The position numbers and the translations under genes were made by a program. A stretch of 13,810 nt of DNA. It comes from CAZXVW01 sp964644025. Lineage in GTDB: Bacteria; Acidobacteriota; Terriglobia; Bryobacterales; Bryobacteraceae. The stretch is taken from assembly GCA_964644025.1 (NCBI GenBank), contig CAZXVW010000118.1, positions 1 to 13,810 on the forward strand, given 5' to 3'. Numbering within the stretch: position 1 is the first letter of the stretch; each line of letters opens with the position of its first letter. The notes beneath the pieces are model-generated. The model made no database searches, had not been told where the DNA came from, and saw only the letters and a program-made list of their open reading frames with translations. This document shows positions 6,498-13,634 of the stretch, in pieces.

Positions 6498-7373
6498 TCA
6501 GGCGTCCTCGTCCTCTTCTTCCTCTTCTTCTTCGGACTTGTAGTAATAGGAGTGATAGTAGGTGTACTTGCTGTACAGTTCACCGCGCCGCGCACCGTTG
6601 GCCACAATGCCCAGTACGTTGTTCTCGCACAGCGACTGCATGGCACGCGTCACTGAGTCAATCGTGGTGGCCCCGATGCGCACCACCAGCAGGGTCCCAT
6701 GGCAAAGCGTGGACAACAGGTTCGCGTCAGCGGCGAACAGCAGCGGGGGCGTATCCAGAATCACCCAGTTGAACAGCCGCGGCAACTGCTCCAGCAGCCG
6801 CCTGGCTTCGGCCAGGTTGAGCAGCTCCAGCGGGTTCATCACCGGTTCCCCCGCCGGCATGATGCAAAGCTCCAGCCCGGACACCTTCTTGATGATCTCG
6901 GCCAGCTCGGCTTTTCCCTGGAGGTAGTCCGTGATGCCCGGCGCCCGTTCCACTCCGAAAAAGGAATGGACGATCGGGCGCCGGAAGTCGAAATCAGCCA
7001 GCAACGTGGGATTTTCAGCCAACTGGGCCTCGCTGATGGCCAGGTTGGCGGCAGTGAAGGATTTTCCCTCGGCCGGGGACGGCGAAGTGACGACTACGGA
7101 ATGAATCGGCTGCAGCGTCTGCAAGTGATTGAGGCGCGTTCGGAGGGCCCGGAACTCTTCCACCGGCCCCTCGTCGGCGTGATCACCGCCGGGGGCCAGC
7201 AGGAGCGAGTCGGCCAGTGGGTTGAAATCGATCTCATCGACCTTCTCGAGCAGCCCATCCAACGGGAGGGGAGCGGCCGCGAGCTTCCCGCCCTGGGGCC
7301 CGGGGCCGGCTTGTTCGCCGGTGAGCAGCGCACTCTGCTCGGCTTTCCGTAACGCGTCATGAACGCGGCTCAT
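6498..7373 (-). CDS. BY-kinase, CpsD/CapB family tyrosine autokinase
   Basis: This 291-residue protein is a bacterial tyrosine kinase of the Wzc/CpsD type, which drives polysaccharide synthesis and export through cycles of autophosphorylation. The motifs are complete: EEFRALRTRL (72-81), Walker A SPSPAEGKS (97-105), Walker A' LLADFDFRRP (124-133, D127 and D129) and Walker B VILDTPP (204-210, D207). The C-terminus has a dense tyrosine cluster, Y267, Y270, Y272, Y273, Y276, Y277 and Y278, the expected autophosphorylation tail. It then ends in an acidic run of ten Glu/Asp residues and an alanine. It has no membrane segment and must be activated by a partner, most likely the Wzz/GumC protein encoded 30 bases upstream. 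GGAGG lies five bases before the ATG. The split layout resembles the CapA/CapB arrangement rather than fused Wzc. Confidence 0.93.
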   Translation of the reverse strand: MSRVHDALRKAEQSALLTGEQAGPGPQGGKLAAAPLPLDGLLEKVDEIDFNPLADSLLLAPGGDHADEGPVEEFRALRTRLNHLQTLQPIHSVVVTSPSPAEGKSFTAANLAISEAQLAENPTLLADFDFRRPIVHSFFGVERAPGITDYLQGKAELAEIIKKVSGLELCIMPAGEPVMNPLELLNLAEARRLLEQLPRLFNWVILDTPPLLFAADANLLSTLCHGTLLVVRIGATTIDSVTRAMQSLCENNVLGIVANGARRGELYSKYTYYHSYYYKSEEEEEEEDEDA

Positions 7374-7403
7374 AGCACCTCCGAGTCTTGGTTCTTCCCC
7401 GCA

Positions 7404-9080
7404 TCACACTTTGGTCGCATAGTAATAATACACGGACCCGGCCATCGCGATCAGCGCGAACAAGCAAGCTGTGGTCCATGCCAGCCAGGCCATGCGGCGC
7501 CTGCGCATGACCACGAGGTCGTTCTCCAGCAGTGGGATGCTCCCCAGCACCGCCAGTTGCGTATAGGCGCGGACATCCTTCAACGTCTTGAGCGAGGTAT
7601 CCTTCACCTCCCGGAAAAACACGAGCGCGCCACCCAGGCCGGTACCGACAAGCAATCCCAGCAAGATGATGGGGGCGCGCATCGGCTGGGTCGGCGTCTC
7701 GGGAAGCGACGCCGGATCCAGCAGCTCCAACGTCTCTCCCTGCTTCCGGTTCTCCAGATCCGTGGCAATCTCGGACTGCGATTTTTTCACGTTGAGTTCG
7801 TCGTAACGGCGTTTGGCCATCTCGTAGTCCCGGAGCAGATCCGCGTACTCCTGCTGGCCATACGGAGCCGCCTGGAGTCTCTTCTGAATCGCCTGCAGCC
7901 GCTCGTTGGCATTCTTGATCTGGCGTGCCGCGTTCTCGATGTCAAGCTCCTTGGCGCGGATCTGGATCTGCTTGTCCTGGAGTTCCTCGTTCAGCCGGCG
8001 CAACTCGGCCGCCTGCGCCGGCGCCAGCTTCACGGCGTCAGGTTGCTCGGGTGAGGCCTGGGCGCGGCCAGCCAGGTATTCCTTCCGTTCCTTCCGCAGC
8101 AACCGGATCTGACCCTCGTAACGCTTGACGTCCGGGTGGTTCGGGGTGTAGTTTTCCAGCAGGGCGGCCAGTGTCCGCTCCGCCAGGCGAATCTGCTCGT
8201 CGTATCGCGCCAGCCGGGCATCCACGTACTCCCCCGATGCCACGGGGGCGTTCATGATCGCTTTTATCCGGTCCTGGATGATGCGCACCCGCGACTCCAG
8301 CACGAGTTTATCCTGGTTCAGCCGCGCCGCTTCTCCGTTCAATGAGGAGATCCGGGCTTCCAGCGCGCTCAACTGTTGCATGTTCAGCGCCCACTGGTCC
8401 GGCAACTGGCCGGCGTTGCGGACGCGGAACTCCGTCAGTTTCTGCTCAATGGCATCGAGATCGTTCTTCGCCGATTGCCATTGGTCCTTTAAAAACTGGG
8501 TCGTTATGGCTGACTGGCTGGCCTGCTCCCGCGTGTTCTGATTGATGAACCGGGTCACCAGGTCGTTGGTGACCTTTTGCGCCAGGTACCGGTTCTCGTA
8601 AGCAAACGAAATCTGAAACGCGGTCAGCGTATTCCCCCTGGTCGGCTGGATGTTTCTCACGTGGCCGATCTTGATATCCTTGCGCATGTCCTCGATGATG
8701 TCTTCCATGGGAAGCGATTGTCGCTGCCGCACGTAAAGCCCGTAAGTCTCTATGATGCTGCCAAGCGTGGCCCGGCTCAGGATGGACTGGGCCATCGAGT
8801 TGATGCGCTCTGACATGCCGGTGGCCACATTGGAGGGGACAAACGACCGGGGCACTTGCGGGGGCACCACGCGGATGACCGCAGTGGAAACATAGGTGTC
8901 CGGCCACAGAAACGCCACCACCACGGCAATGACCAGGCCGGCCAGCGCCGGGCCGGCAATCCAGGACTTGTTGCGCCGAACGATGTCTAGGATGTCTTCC
9001 GGGTCCAGTTGACGGCGCGGCATGCGCAACGGATCCTGGGGACTCGTTTTCACCGGTGGCAATCCGGTGTTCGGTTGCAT
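7404..9080 (-). CDS. Wzz/GumC family polysaccharide chain-length and export protein
   Basis: This 558-residue inner-membrane protein belongs to the polysaccharide co-polymerase family, which sets chain length and links the inner membrane to the outer-membrane exporter. Order: cytoplasmic N-terminus; first membrane helix at about 41-60 ending WPDTY; Wzz domain to about 180; long periplasmic coiled coil at about 190-450 with the family motif YTPNHPDV (311-318); proline motif DPASLPETPTQP (455-466); second membrane helix (468-489). Then comes a cytoplasmic segment with DTSLKTLKDVRAYTQLAVLGSIP (494-516 region), the linker that in Wzc-type fusions leads into the kinase. Instead of a kinase it has a third membrane helix (530-550) and ends YYYYATKV. 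The ATG at 9080 was chosen over an upstream GTG at 9176 because GGGAG lies six bases before it and GGAGGAGG a little further. The kinase gene follows after 30 bases, so the two are surely cotranscribed. Confidence 0.93.
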   Translation of the reverse strand: MQPNTGLPPVKTSPQDPLRMPRRQLDPEDILDIVRRNKSWIAGPALAGLVIAVVVAFLWPDTYVSTAVIRVVPPQVPRSFVPSNVATGMSERINSMAQSILSRATLGSIIETYGLYVRQRQSLPMEDIIEDMRKDIKIGHVRNIQPTRGNTLTAFQISFAYENRYLAQKVTNDLVTRFINQNTREQASQSAITTQFLKDQWQSAKNDLDAIEQKLTEFRVRNAGQLPDQWALNMQQLSALEARISSLNGEAARLNQDKLVLESRVRIIQDRIKAIMNAPVASGEYVDARLARYDEQIRLAERTLAALLENYTPNHPDVKRYEGQIRLLRKERKEYLAGRAQASPEQPDAVKLAPAQAAELRRLNEELQDKQIQIRAKELDIENAARQIKNANERLQAIQKRLQAAPYGQQEYADLLRDYEMAKRRYDELNVKKSQSEIATDLENRKQGETLELLDPASLPETPTQPMRAPIILLGLLVGTGLGGALVFFREVKDTSLKTLKDVRAYTQLAVLGSIPLLENDLVVMRRRRMAWLAWTTACLFALIAMAGSVYYYYATKV

Positions 9081-9086
9081 CTTCTT

Positions 9087-9100
9087 CTCCCGCCTCCTCC
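9087..9100 (-). promoter_or_regulatory. Double Shine-Dalgarno that fixes the Wzz/GumC start
   Basis: On the minus strand GGAGGAGG (9100-9093) and GGGAG (9091-9087) precede the ATG at 9080; the second is six bases away. This supports 9080 over the upstream GTG at 9176, which has no ribosome binding site. Confidence 0.6.
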
Positions 9101-9200
9101 TGATTACTTCTCGGCCGATTCCCGGCAGTTGCCCGGTGGCGGCAGCCGGGATGCCACCACGGCCAGTCCCGGCCACGGCAGGCGCGCGCCGGGTCTCGGA

Positions 9201-9854
9201 CTAGGGCACGATGATGTGATCTCCGTTCTGCAAGTAGATGTTCTGCTCCATGTGTTTGCCCTTGATCACATCGTTATAGTTGAACTTGAGGCGCTTATTT
9301 CCCCGGAGAATGACGATTTTTTTTCGGTTCGCCCACTGCTGAAAGCCGCCGGCATTGCTTAACGCCTCCAGCACCGTGGTGGGAACCACGAGCGGGAAAG
9401 AACCGGTACGATTCACCTGGCCCACGATGTAGTATTTCTTGCTGCGAACCGCGGTGACCGCTACCATGACCTCCGGCCGGTTGAGAAACTCCGAGAGTTT
9501 CTCGGTCACCTCCTTGCGAAGCTGCTCCGGCGTTCTCCCTCCGGCCTGCACATCACCAATGAGGGGCAGCGTGATCTTGCCGTCCGGCCGCACGATGACC
9601 GCCCCGGAGACATCTCGCTCGCGCCACACCCGGATCATGAGCTGGTCCTCCGGACCGATCACGTAAGTGTGGGGGTCCACAGGCTCGGCCGCCACAGTCT
9701 CGTCCACGGGCTTGACGCCCTCGGCCGGCCTGGCCGGCTGCTGGCCTGGTTCCGGTGCGGCTGGCTGCTGTTGCTGCCGGGCCAACCCCGGAACGACCAT
9801 CAAGGCCGCCAGCGCCAGCGCCCCGGCTATACGAACGCGAATTGAATCTCTCAT
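9201..9854 (-). CDS. Polysaccharide export protein, Wza/KpsD-like
   Basis: This 217-residue exported protein belongs to the Wza family, whose larger members form the outer-membrane channel for capsule or exopolysaccharide. It has a signal peptide (about 1-25, ending GLA), a Gln/Pro-rich linker (27-60), the Poly_export domain (about 62-136: YVIGPEDQLMIRVW, VRPDGKITLPLIGDV, LNRPEVMVAV) and one SLBB domain (about 140-190: YYIVGQVNRTGSFPL, ALSNAGGFQQW). It ends NIYLQNGDHIIVP. Compared with E. coli Wza (379 residues) it is short, has no lipobox cysteine and lacks the C-terminal helix that spans the outer membrane. The start is uncertain: ATG 9854 gives the cleanest signal peptide but GGGGAGG touches it directly; ATG 9902 would add 16 residues and has no clear ribosome binding site. 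It is the first gene of the export module, 120 bases ahead of the Wzz/GumC gene. Confidence 0.9.
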   Translation of the reverse strand: MRDSIRVRIAGALALAALMVVPGLARQQQQPAAPEPGQQPARPAEGVKPVDETVAAEPVDPHTYVIGPEDQLMIRVWRERDVSGAVIVRPDGKITLPLIGDVQAGGRTPEQLRKEVTEKLSEFLNRPEVMVAVTAVRSKKYYIVGQVNRTGSFPLVVPTTVLEALSNAGGFQQWANRKKIVILRGNKRLKFNYNDVIKGKHMEQNIYLQNGDHIIVP

Positions 9855-10082
9855 CCTCCCCTGGGGCTCCGCCCGCCTCGTCGGAGATAAACATACAGCC
9901 ATAAAGCTAGCCCGCTTCTGTTCACATTGTACATGAATTTCTCGGGTTTGAATCCAGCGGGAGCTCAGCGGCTCCTGGACCCCGAGCGCTGCTCGCTGCC
10001 CTGGAACTTGTTGATATTATTACTCAGAGTCGGGTTCGACTCGACGCAACTGAACCGATTGTACTAGGAAAGGAACTCCACG
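9855..10082. promoter_or_regulatory. Divergent control region, export operon versus S9 peptidase
   Basis: This region separates the minus-strand export module from the plus-strand peptidase and must hold promoters for both. On the minus strand TACAAT (9931-9926) is a good -10 match, 24 bases before the alternative ATG at 9902 and 72 before the preferred ATG at 9854, but its -35 is poor. If transcription starts there, the 9902 start would have a leader under 20 bases. On the plus strand AT-rich TTGATATTATTA (10011-10022) is the only A/T patch and no full promoter is clear. AAAGGA eight bases before 10083 serves as the peptidase ribosome binding site. A short GGAGC/GCTCC dyad sits at 9960-9975. 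Confidence 0.35.
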
Positions 10083-12248
10083 ATGCACCGAATGACCCCG
10101 TTGGTCCTGGTTCTGCTCACCGCCGCAATCCAGCTCCTTGCACGGCCGATGAGCTTTCTCGATGTCCTAAGTTTTCGCACCGTTTCCCAAGGCGCCCTCT
10201 CCCATGACGGTCACGAGTTCGCTTACGTGGTCAGCGCCCTGGACTGGAAGGCGGGCAAACGGTTCACCGACATTTACCTGGCCAGCGTCGGCGCCGGCCC
10301 GGGTCACCGTGTGACCTTTACTTCCGATAAGAACGAGACTGCCCCCGCCTTCTCTGCCGACGGGCAGTGGCTGGCCTTCCTTTCCGACCGCGCCGGCGCC
10401 CGGCAGCTCTACCTGTTGCCACTGGCCGGGGGAGAATCCCGCCGCGTGACGGGGATCGAAGGGGGCGTGAGCAAATTCGCCTTCAGCAAGAATGGCCGCT
10501 GGATCGCCGTTCTCGCCGGAGGCAAGGGCCGGCAGCAGCTTTACCTGTGCGCCATGCCGGACGGCGTCCCGAAACTCATCCGCCGGCACCAAACGGCAGT
10601 CACCGATTTCCGCTGGGCGCCGGATTCTTCACGGATCTATTTCACGGCGCGCGACCGCGAGGATCCGGCCGAGCGCCAGCGGATCGCGGCCCGGTTCGAC
10701 GTTCGGATCATGGACCCGATCCGGTCGCCGCAGCACCTCTGGCAGCTCGACGTCAACAGCCACCAGGAGAGGCGGTTGACCTCGGGCAGCGAGTACTCAG
10801 TGGACGGATTCCTGGTCTCCCGCGATGGCCGCTTCCTCACCTTCACTGGAAGACCCACGGACCGTTACGCCGGTTCCCAGGATTCCGAGGCGTATCTGCT
10901 GGCGCTGGAGACCGGGAAAGTCGAGCGGCTCACGAGGAATCACGTGCGCGAGTCCACGCCCCGTGTTTCTCCCGACGGCATGCGGGTGGCGTTCTCATCC
11001 TATGACCGTTTCGAGGTCTACCGCCGGCCGCGCATTTACCTCCGCGACATCGCCGGGGGCGAGTGGAAAGTGCTGCCGAGCACCTGGGAGGGAGATTTTC
11101 GCTCGTTCTATTGGGCCGCTGACAGCCGGCACCTGTACTTCACCGCCGGCGCCGGTGTCAGCGCGGAACTCTACCGCCTTTCCCTCGATGGCGGTGAGCC
11201 CGCCCCGCTGACCAGCCGGAACGGCTCGATCTCGGCGACCTACCAGGAGGAGCTCGACCGGTTCCTGGTGCGCTACGACGATCCGGCGCATCCGCGTGAC
11301 TACTACCTGGTGGCTCCGGCCAGCGCCGGCCGCGCCGACCGCTGGATCCGTTTGAGCAACGCCAATCCCCAGGTGACCGAATTCGATCTGGGGGAATACG
11401 AAACGGTCCGCTGGAAATCCACCGATGGCCAAACCATCGAAGGATTGCTCATCAAGCCCGTCGGCTACCAGCCGGGAGAACGGTACCCGCTCATCGTCCA
11501 GATTCACGGCGGGCCGGCCGGCGCCCGCATCCGTTCCTTTTCGGCCGGCCACGGCGACTACGTTCACGTGTTCGCCGCCGGCGGCTACGCCGTCTTCCAG
11601 CCGAACTACCGGGGCTCGTCGAATTACGGGGAACGATTCCGCAGGCAGATTGCCGGCGATTACTTCCGCCAGGCCTTCGACGACATCATGACCGGCGTCG
11701 ATGAGCTGATCCGCCGCGGCATCGCCGACCCCGCCAGGCTCGGGATGATGGGCTGGAGCGCCGGTGGACACTGGTCCAACTGGACGCTCACCCATACGGA
11801 CCGGTTCAAAGCCATCAGCACGGGCGCCGGCGCAGTGAACTGGATCTCGCTGTATGCCGAAACTGACACGCAATGGACCCGGGAGTTCTATTTCCGTGGG
11901 AAGCCCTACGACAACTGGGATCATTATGTGGAGGTTTCTCCGCTGCGTTACATCAGGAATGCGAAGACGCCCACCCTGATCCACTGCGGCCATGACGACC
12001 GGCGCGTTCCCCGGCCGCAAAGCGAGGAACTCTACATGGCGCTCAAGAAGCTGGGCGTGCCGGTGGAATTCCTCGTCTACCCGCGCATGGGGCACGGCAT
12101 CACCGAGCCGCGCCTGCAATACATCAAGATGGTGGCCGAGTACAACTGGTTCGAGAAATGGATCCGCGGACAGAAATACTGGTTCCGCTGGAAAGACATT
12201 CTGGCCACATTGCCGGAGCAGACCGGCAAGAAGGAAAAGGCGGAGTAG
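10083..12248 (+). CDS. Secreted S9 family (prolyl oligopeptidase-type) serine peptidase
   Basis: This 721-residue exported protein is an S9 peptidase of the acylaminoacyl-peptidase/DPP IV-like group, which trims short peptides. A signal peptide (1-20, MHRMTPLVLVLLTAAIQLLA) is followed by a beta-propeller with WD40-like PD40 repeats (for example PAFSADGQWLAFLSD and PRVSPDGMRVAFSS) to about residue 435. An alpha/beta-hydrolase domain follows. It has HGGPAG at 475-480 (oxyanion region), nucleophile S559 in GWSAGG, acid D639 in CGHDDRRVP and H671 in RMGHG, so the triad is intact. In the acid motif the usual His-Gly is Cys-Gly, a small deviation. The propeller normally restricts access to short substrates. 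Start supported by AAAGGA eight bases upstream and by the signal peptide. It is divergent from the export module, and nothing shows a functional link. Exact specificity cannot be read from the sequence. Confidence 0.93.
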   Translation: MHRMTPLVLVLLTAAIQLLARPMSFLDVLSFRTVSQGALSHDGHEFAYVVSALDWKAGKRFTDIYLASVGAGPGHRVTFTSDKNETAPAFSADGQWLAFLSDRAGARQLYLLPLAGGESRRVTGIEGGVSKFAFSKNGRWIAVLAGGKGRQQLYLCAMPDGVPKLIRRHQTAVTDFRWAPDSSRIYFTARDREDPAERQRIAARFDVRIMDPIRSPQHLWQLDVNSHQERRLTSGSEYSVDGFLVSRDGRFLTFTGRPTDRYAGSQDSEAYLLALETGKVERLTRNHVRESTPRVSPDGMRVAFSSYDRFEVYRRPRIYLRDIAGGEWKVLPSTWEGDFRSFYWAADSRHLYFTAGAGVSAELYRLSLDGGEPAPLTSRNGSISATYQEELDRFLVRYDDPAHPRDYYLVAPASAGRADRWIRLSNANPQVTEFDLGEYETVRWKSTDGQTIEGLLIKPVGYQPGERYPLIVQIHGGPAGARIRSFSAGHGDYVHVFAAGGYAVFQPNYRGSSNYGERFRRQIAGDYFRQAFDDIMTGVDELIRRGIADPARLGMMGWSAGGHWSNWTLTHTDRFKAISTGAGAVNWISLYAETDTQWTREFYFRGKPYDNWDHYVEVSPLRYIRNAKTPTLIHCGHDDRRVPRPQSEELYMALKKLGVPVEFLVYPRMGHGITEPRLQYIKMVAEYNWFEKWIRGQKYWFRWKDILATLPEQTGKKEKAE

Positions 12249-12255
12249 CTGCACT

Positions 12256-12339
12256 GGTCGCTGGTCCCTGGTCGGTGGTCGCTGGTCGGTGGTCCGTGGT
12301 CGGTGGTCGCTGGTCGGTGGTCGCTGGTCGGTGGGTGGT
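12256..12339. repeat. Heptamer tandem repeat array (GGTCGGT/GGTCGCT)
   Basis: Eleven consecutive 7-base units of the form GGTCNNT run from 12256 to 12332, followed by a degenerate twelfth (GGGTGGT). Most units are GGTCGGT or GGTCGCT, often alternating to give a 14-base period; variants are GGTCCCT and GGTCCGT. The array begins eight bases after the stop codon of the S9 peptidase and ends 59 bases before the stop codon of the converging maf gene. Since seven is not a multiple of three, false open frames with WSVV or TSDHRP patterns appear on both strands. It is non-coding. There are no unique spacers, so it is not CRISPR. A palindrome TTTTCG-TT-CGAAAA follows at 12344-12357. Confidence 0.92.
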
Positions 12340-12398
12340 GGCGTTTTCGTTCGAAAAGGGGAAGTCCGGCGGGGTCCACTACGCTTCGCGCCCGGATG

Positions 12399-12971
12399 TC
12401 AGCCCGGCCAGCCGAGCGCCTTCAGGTGCTGGTAAACGCGAGCCACCGGCAAGCCGACCACGTTAAAGTAGCAGCCCTCGATCCGGTCAACGAAGCGCGA
12501 GGCCCGGCCCTGGATCGCGTAAGCGCCCGCCTTGCCCATCGGCTCCTCGGTGGCGACGTAAGCGGCAATCTCTTCCTCCGACAAGGACACGAAGCGTACC
12601 CGGGTGGTTTCGCTATCCACAACCGCGCCACCGCGATGGCGGAGGCAAATCCCCGTGATTACCTCGTGCTCCCGGCCGGACAGCATCCGGAGCATGCGGC
12701 GGGCATCGTCCGCGCCGGCGGGTTTCTCCAGAATGTGCTCGTCCAGCACGACCACCGTGTCAGCCCCCAGCACGACAGCGTCCCGTGGCGCCCGCACCAC
12801 CGCCGCTTTTTCCCGTGCCAGCCGGCGGACGTAATCATCCGGCGACTCCCCGGACAGGATCTGCTCAGCGACGCCGGCCGCCATCACGGTAAACGGGATA
12901 CCGGCCTGGGTCAAAATCTCCCGCCGCCTGGGGGACGCGGAGGCCAGAATCAGTTTCCCGGAGCTTGGCAC
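12399..12971 (-). CDS. maf: Maf family nucleoside triphosphate pyrophosphatase
   Basis: This 190-residue cytoplasmic enzyme hydrolyses non-canonical or pyrimidine nucleoside triphosphates (dTTP/UTP in YhdE-type members) to the monophosphate and pyrophosphate. It is a housecleaning enzyme first linked to septum formation. Full length with all motifs: LILASASPRRREIL (7-20), LGADTVV (68-74, with catalytic D71), EKP (82-84), MLSGREHEVITG (96-107), GKAGAYAIQG (146-155) and FNVVGLP (169-175). The GKAGAYAIQG form is typical of the YhdE/dTTPase branch; the choice between this and the YceF branch is inference. The ATG at 12971 comes three bases after the stop codon of the TerB-domain gene, so translation is probably coupled; the GGGAAGAA upstream lies in the end of that gene. 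It converges on the S9 peptidase with the heptamer array between. Confidence 0.96.
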   Translation of the reverse strand: MPSSGKLILASASPRRREILTQAGIPFTVMAAGVAEQILSGESPDDYVRRLAREKAAVVRAPRDAVVLGADTVVVLDEHILEKPAGADDARRMLRMLSGREHEVITGICLRHRGGAVVDSETTRVRFVSLSEEEIAAYVATEEPMGKAGAYAIQGRASRFVDRIEGCYFNVVGLPVARVYQHLKALGWPG

Positions 12972-12974
12972 GGC

Positions 12975-13544
12975 TTACGAGTTCTTCCCTTCCTCGTCCG
13001 TGCGCCCGGCGCCCGGCAGATCCCGCAGCACCACGAGCTGGTCCCGGTGCTTGAGCCGCACCGCGATGTAGTCGCGGTGTTCGAGCAACAGTTCCCTCGA
13101 GATCTGGCGGATCTCGTTATCCTCGACGCTGCTGATGCCCCCTTCGGCCGCCGAGACCGCGAACAAGCAGTCCAGCAGAGCCAGCTTCTGCTCCCGGCTG
13201 GCAGTGCGGTTGAATTCCCGGGTCACCAGGAAATTGTCCGTCCCTCCGAACACCAGGTTCCGCGTCTTGGCCATGTGGACCACCAGCACTGCCTGATCCT
13301 CCGGCAACCCGCCCACCTCCTGGACGAGCCGCTCCATCTCGCGCGTCTCTTCCTGGCTGATGTTCAGGTCTGCATTGGCCACGCGACTGAGGATGTGGGC
13401 GAACTGGGCCACGTAGCGGGCCTTCTCCGGCGGCAGGTTCTCCAGCTTCTGAACGATCTGGCGGACGGCTTCGGTCTGCGTGCTCCCTTCCGGAACCCTG
13501 GCACGGACGTTGCTTTCCAGACCAAGGAATCTCAGAATCGACAT
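12975..13544 (-). CDS. TerB (tellurite resistance-like) domain protein
   Basis: This 189-residue soluble, mostly helical protein carries a TerB-like domain at about residues 45-165. The domain shows as two related helical blocks with an acidic turn: ILSRVANADLNISQEE (51-66) and LFAVSAAEGGISSVED (127-142). In TerB these acidic turns bind metal ions. TerB-type domains occur in many proteins unrelated to tellurite, so no resistance role should be inferred; the exact function is unknown. The preferred ATG at 13544 begins MSILRFLGLESN, the usual start in such proteins, and has GGA six bases upstream. An in-frame start at 13604 would add 20 residues of low-complexity Gly/Asp-rich sequence without a clear ribosome binding site. 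Maf follows after three bases, and a sulfatase gene ends 90 bases upstream on the same strand, so the three may form an operon. Confidence 0.85.
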   Translation of the reverse strand: MSILRFLGLESNVRARVPEGSTQTEAVRQIVQKLENLPPEKARYVAQFAHILSRVANADLNISQEETREMERLVQEVGGLPEDQAVLVVHMAKTRNLVFGGTDNFLVTREFNRTASREQKLALLDCLFAVSAAEGGISSVEDNEIRQISRELLLEHRDYIAVRLKHRDQLVVLRDLPGAGRTDEEGKNS

Positions 13545-13634
13545 CTTGTTTCCATCATCGCCCGGAACGGCATACGGGAACAAGGCGCCGCCATCGCCGG
13601 CCACCCTCTCACCCGCCGGCTGCCGCCCCCTGGC

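Noticed and set aside
9081..9176. Upstream GTG start for the Wzz/GumC protein
   Set aside because: There is no ribosome binding site before 9176, and two good ones precede the ATG at 9080. The added Gly/Arg-rich residues look non-coding.
10995..12254. A 419-codon open frame on the minus strand, antisense to the S9 peptidase
   Set aside because: It mirrors a protein with an intact catalytic triad and shows no domain or ribosome binding site of its own.
12256..12339. CRISPR array
   Set aside because: The units are 7 bases and directly adjacent, with no unique spacers and no cas genes nearby.
12077..12466. Repetitive open frames over the heptamer array (WSVVGG or TSDHRP patterns)
   Set aside because: A 7-base repeat keeps all frames open by chance. 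The frames start or end inside the neighbouring genes and have no ribosome binding site.
12975..13544. Tellurite resistance function for the TerB-domain gene
   Set aside because: No other ter genes (terA, terC, terD, terZ) are in the window, and TerB-like domains are widespread in unrelated proteins.
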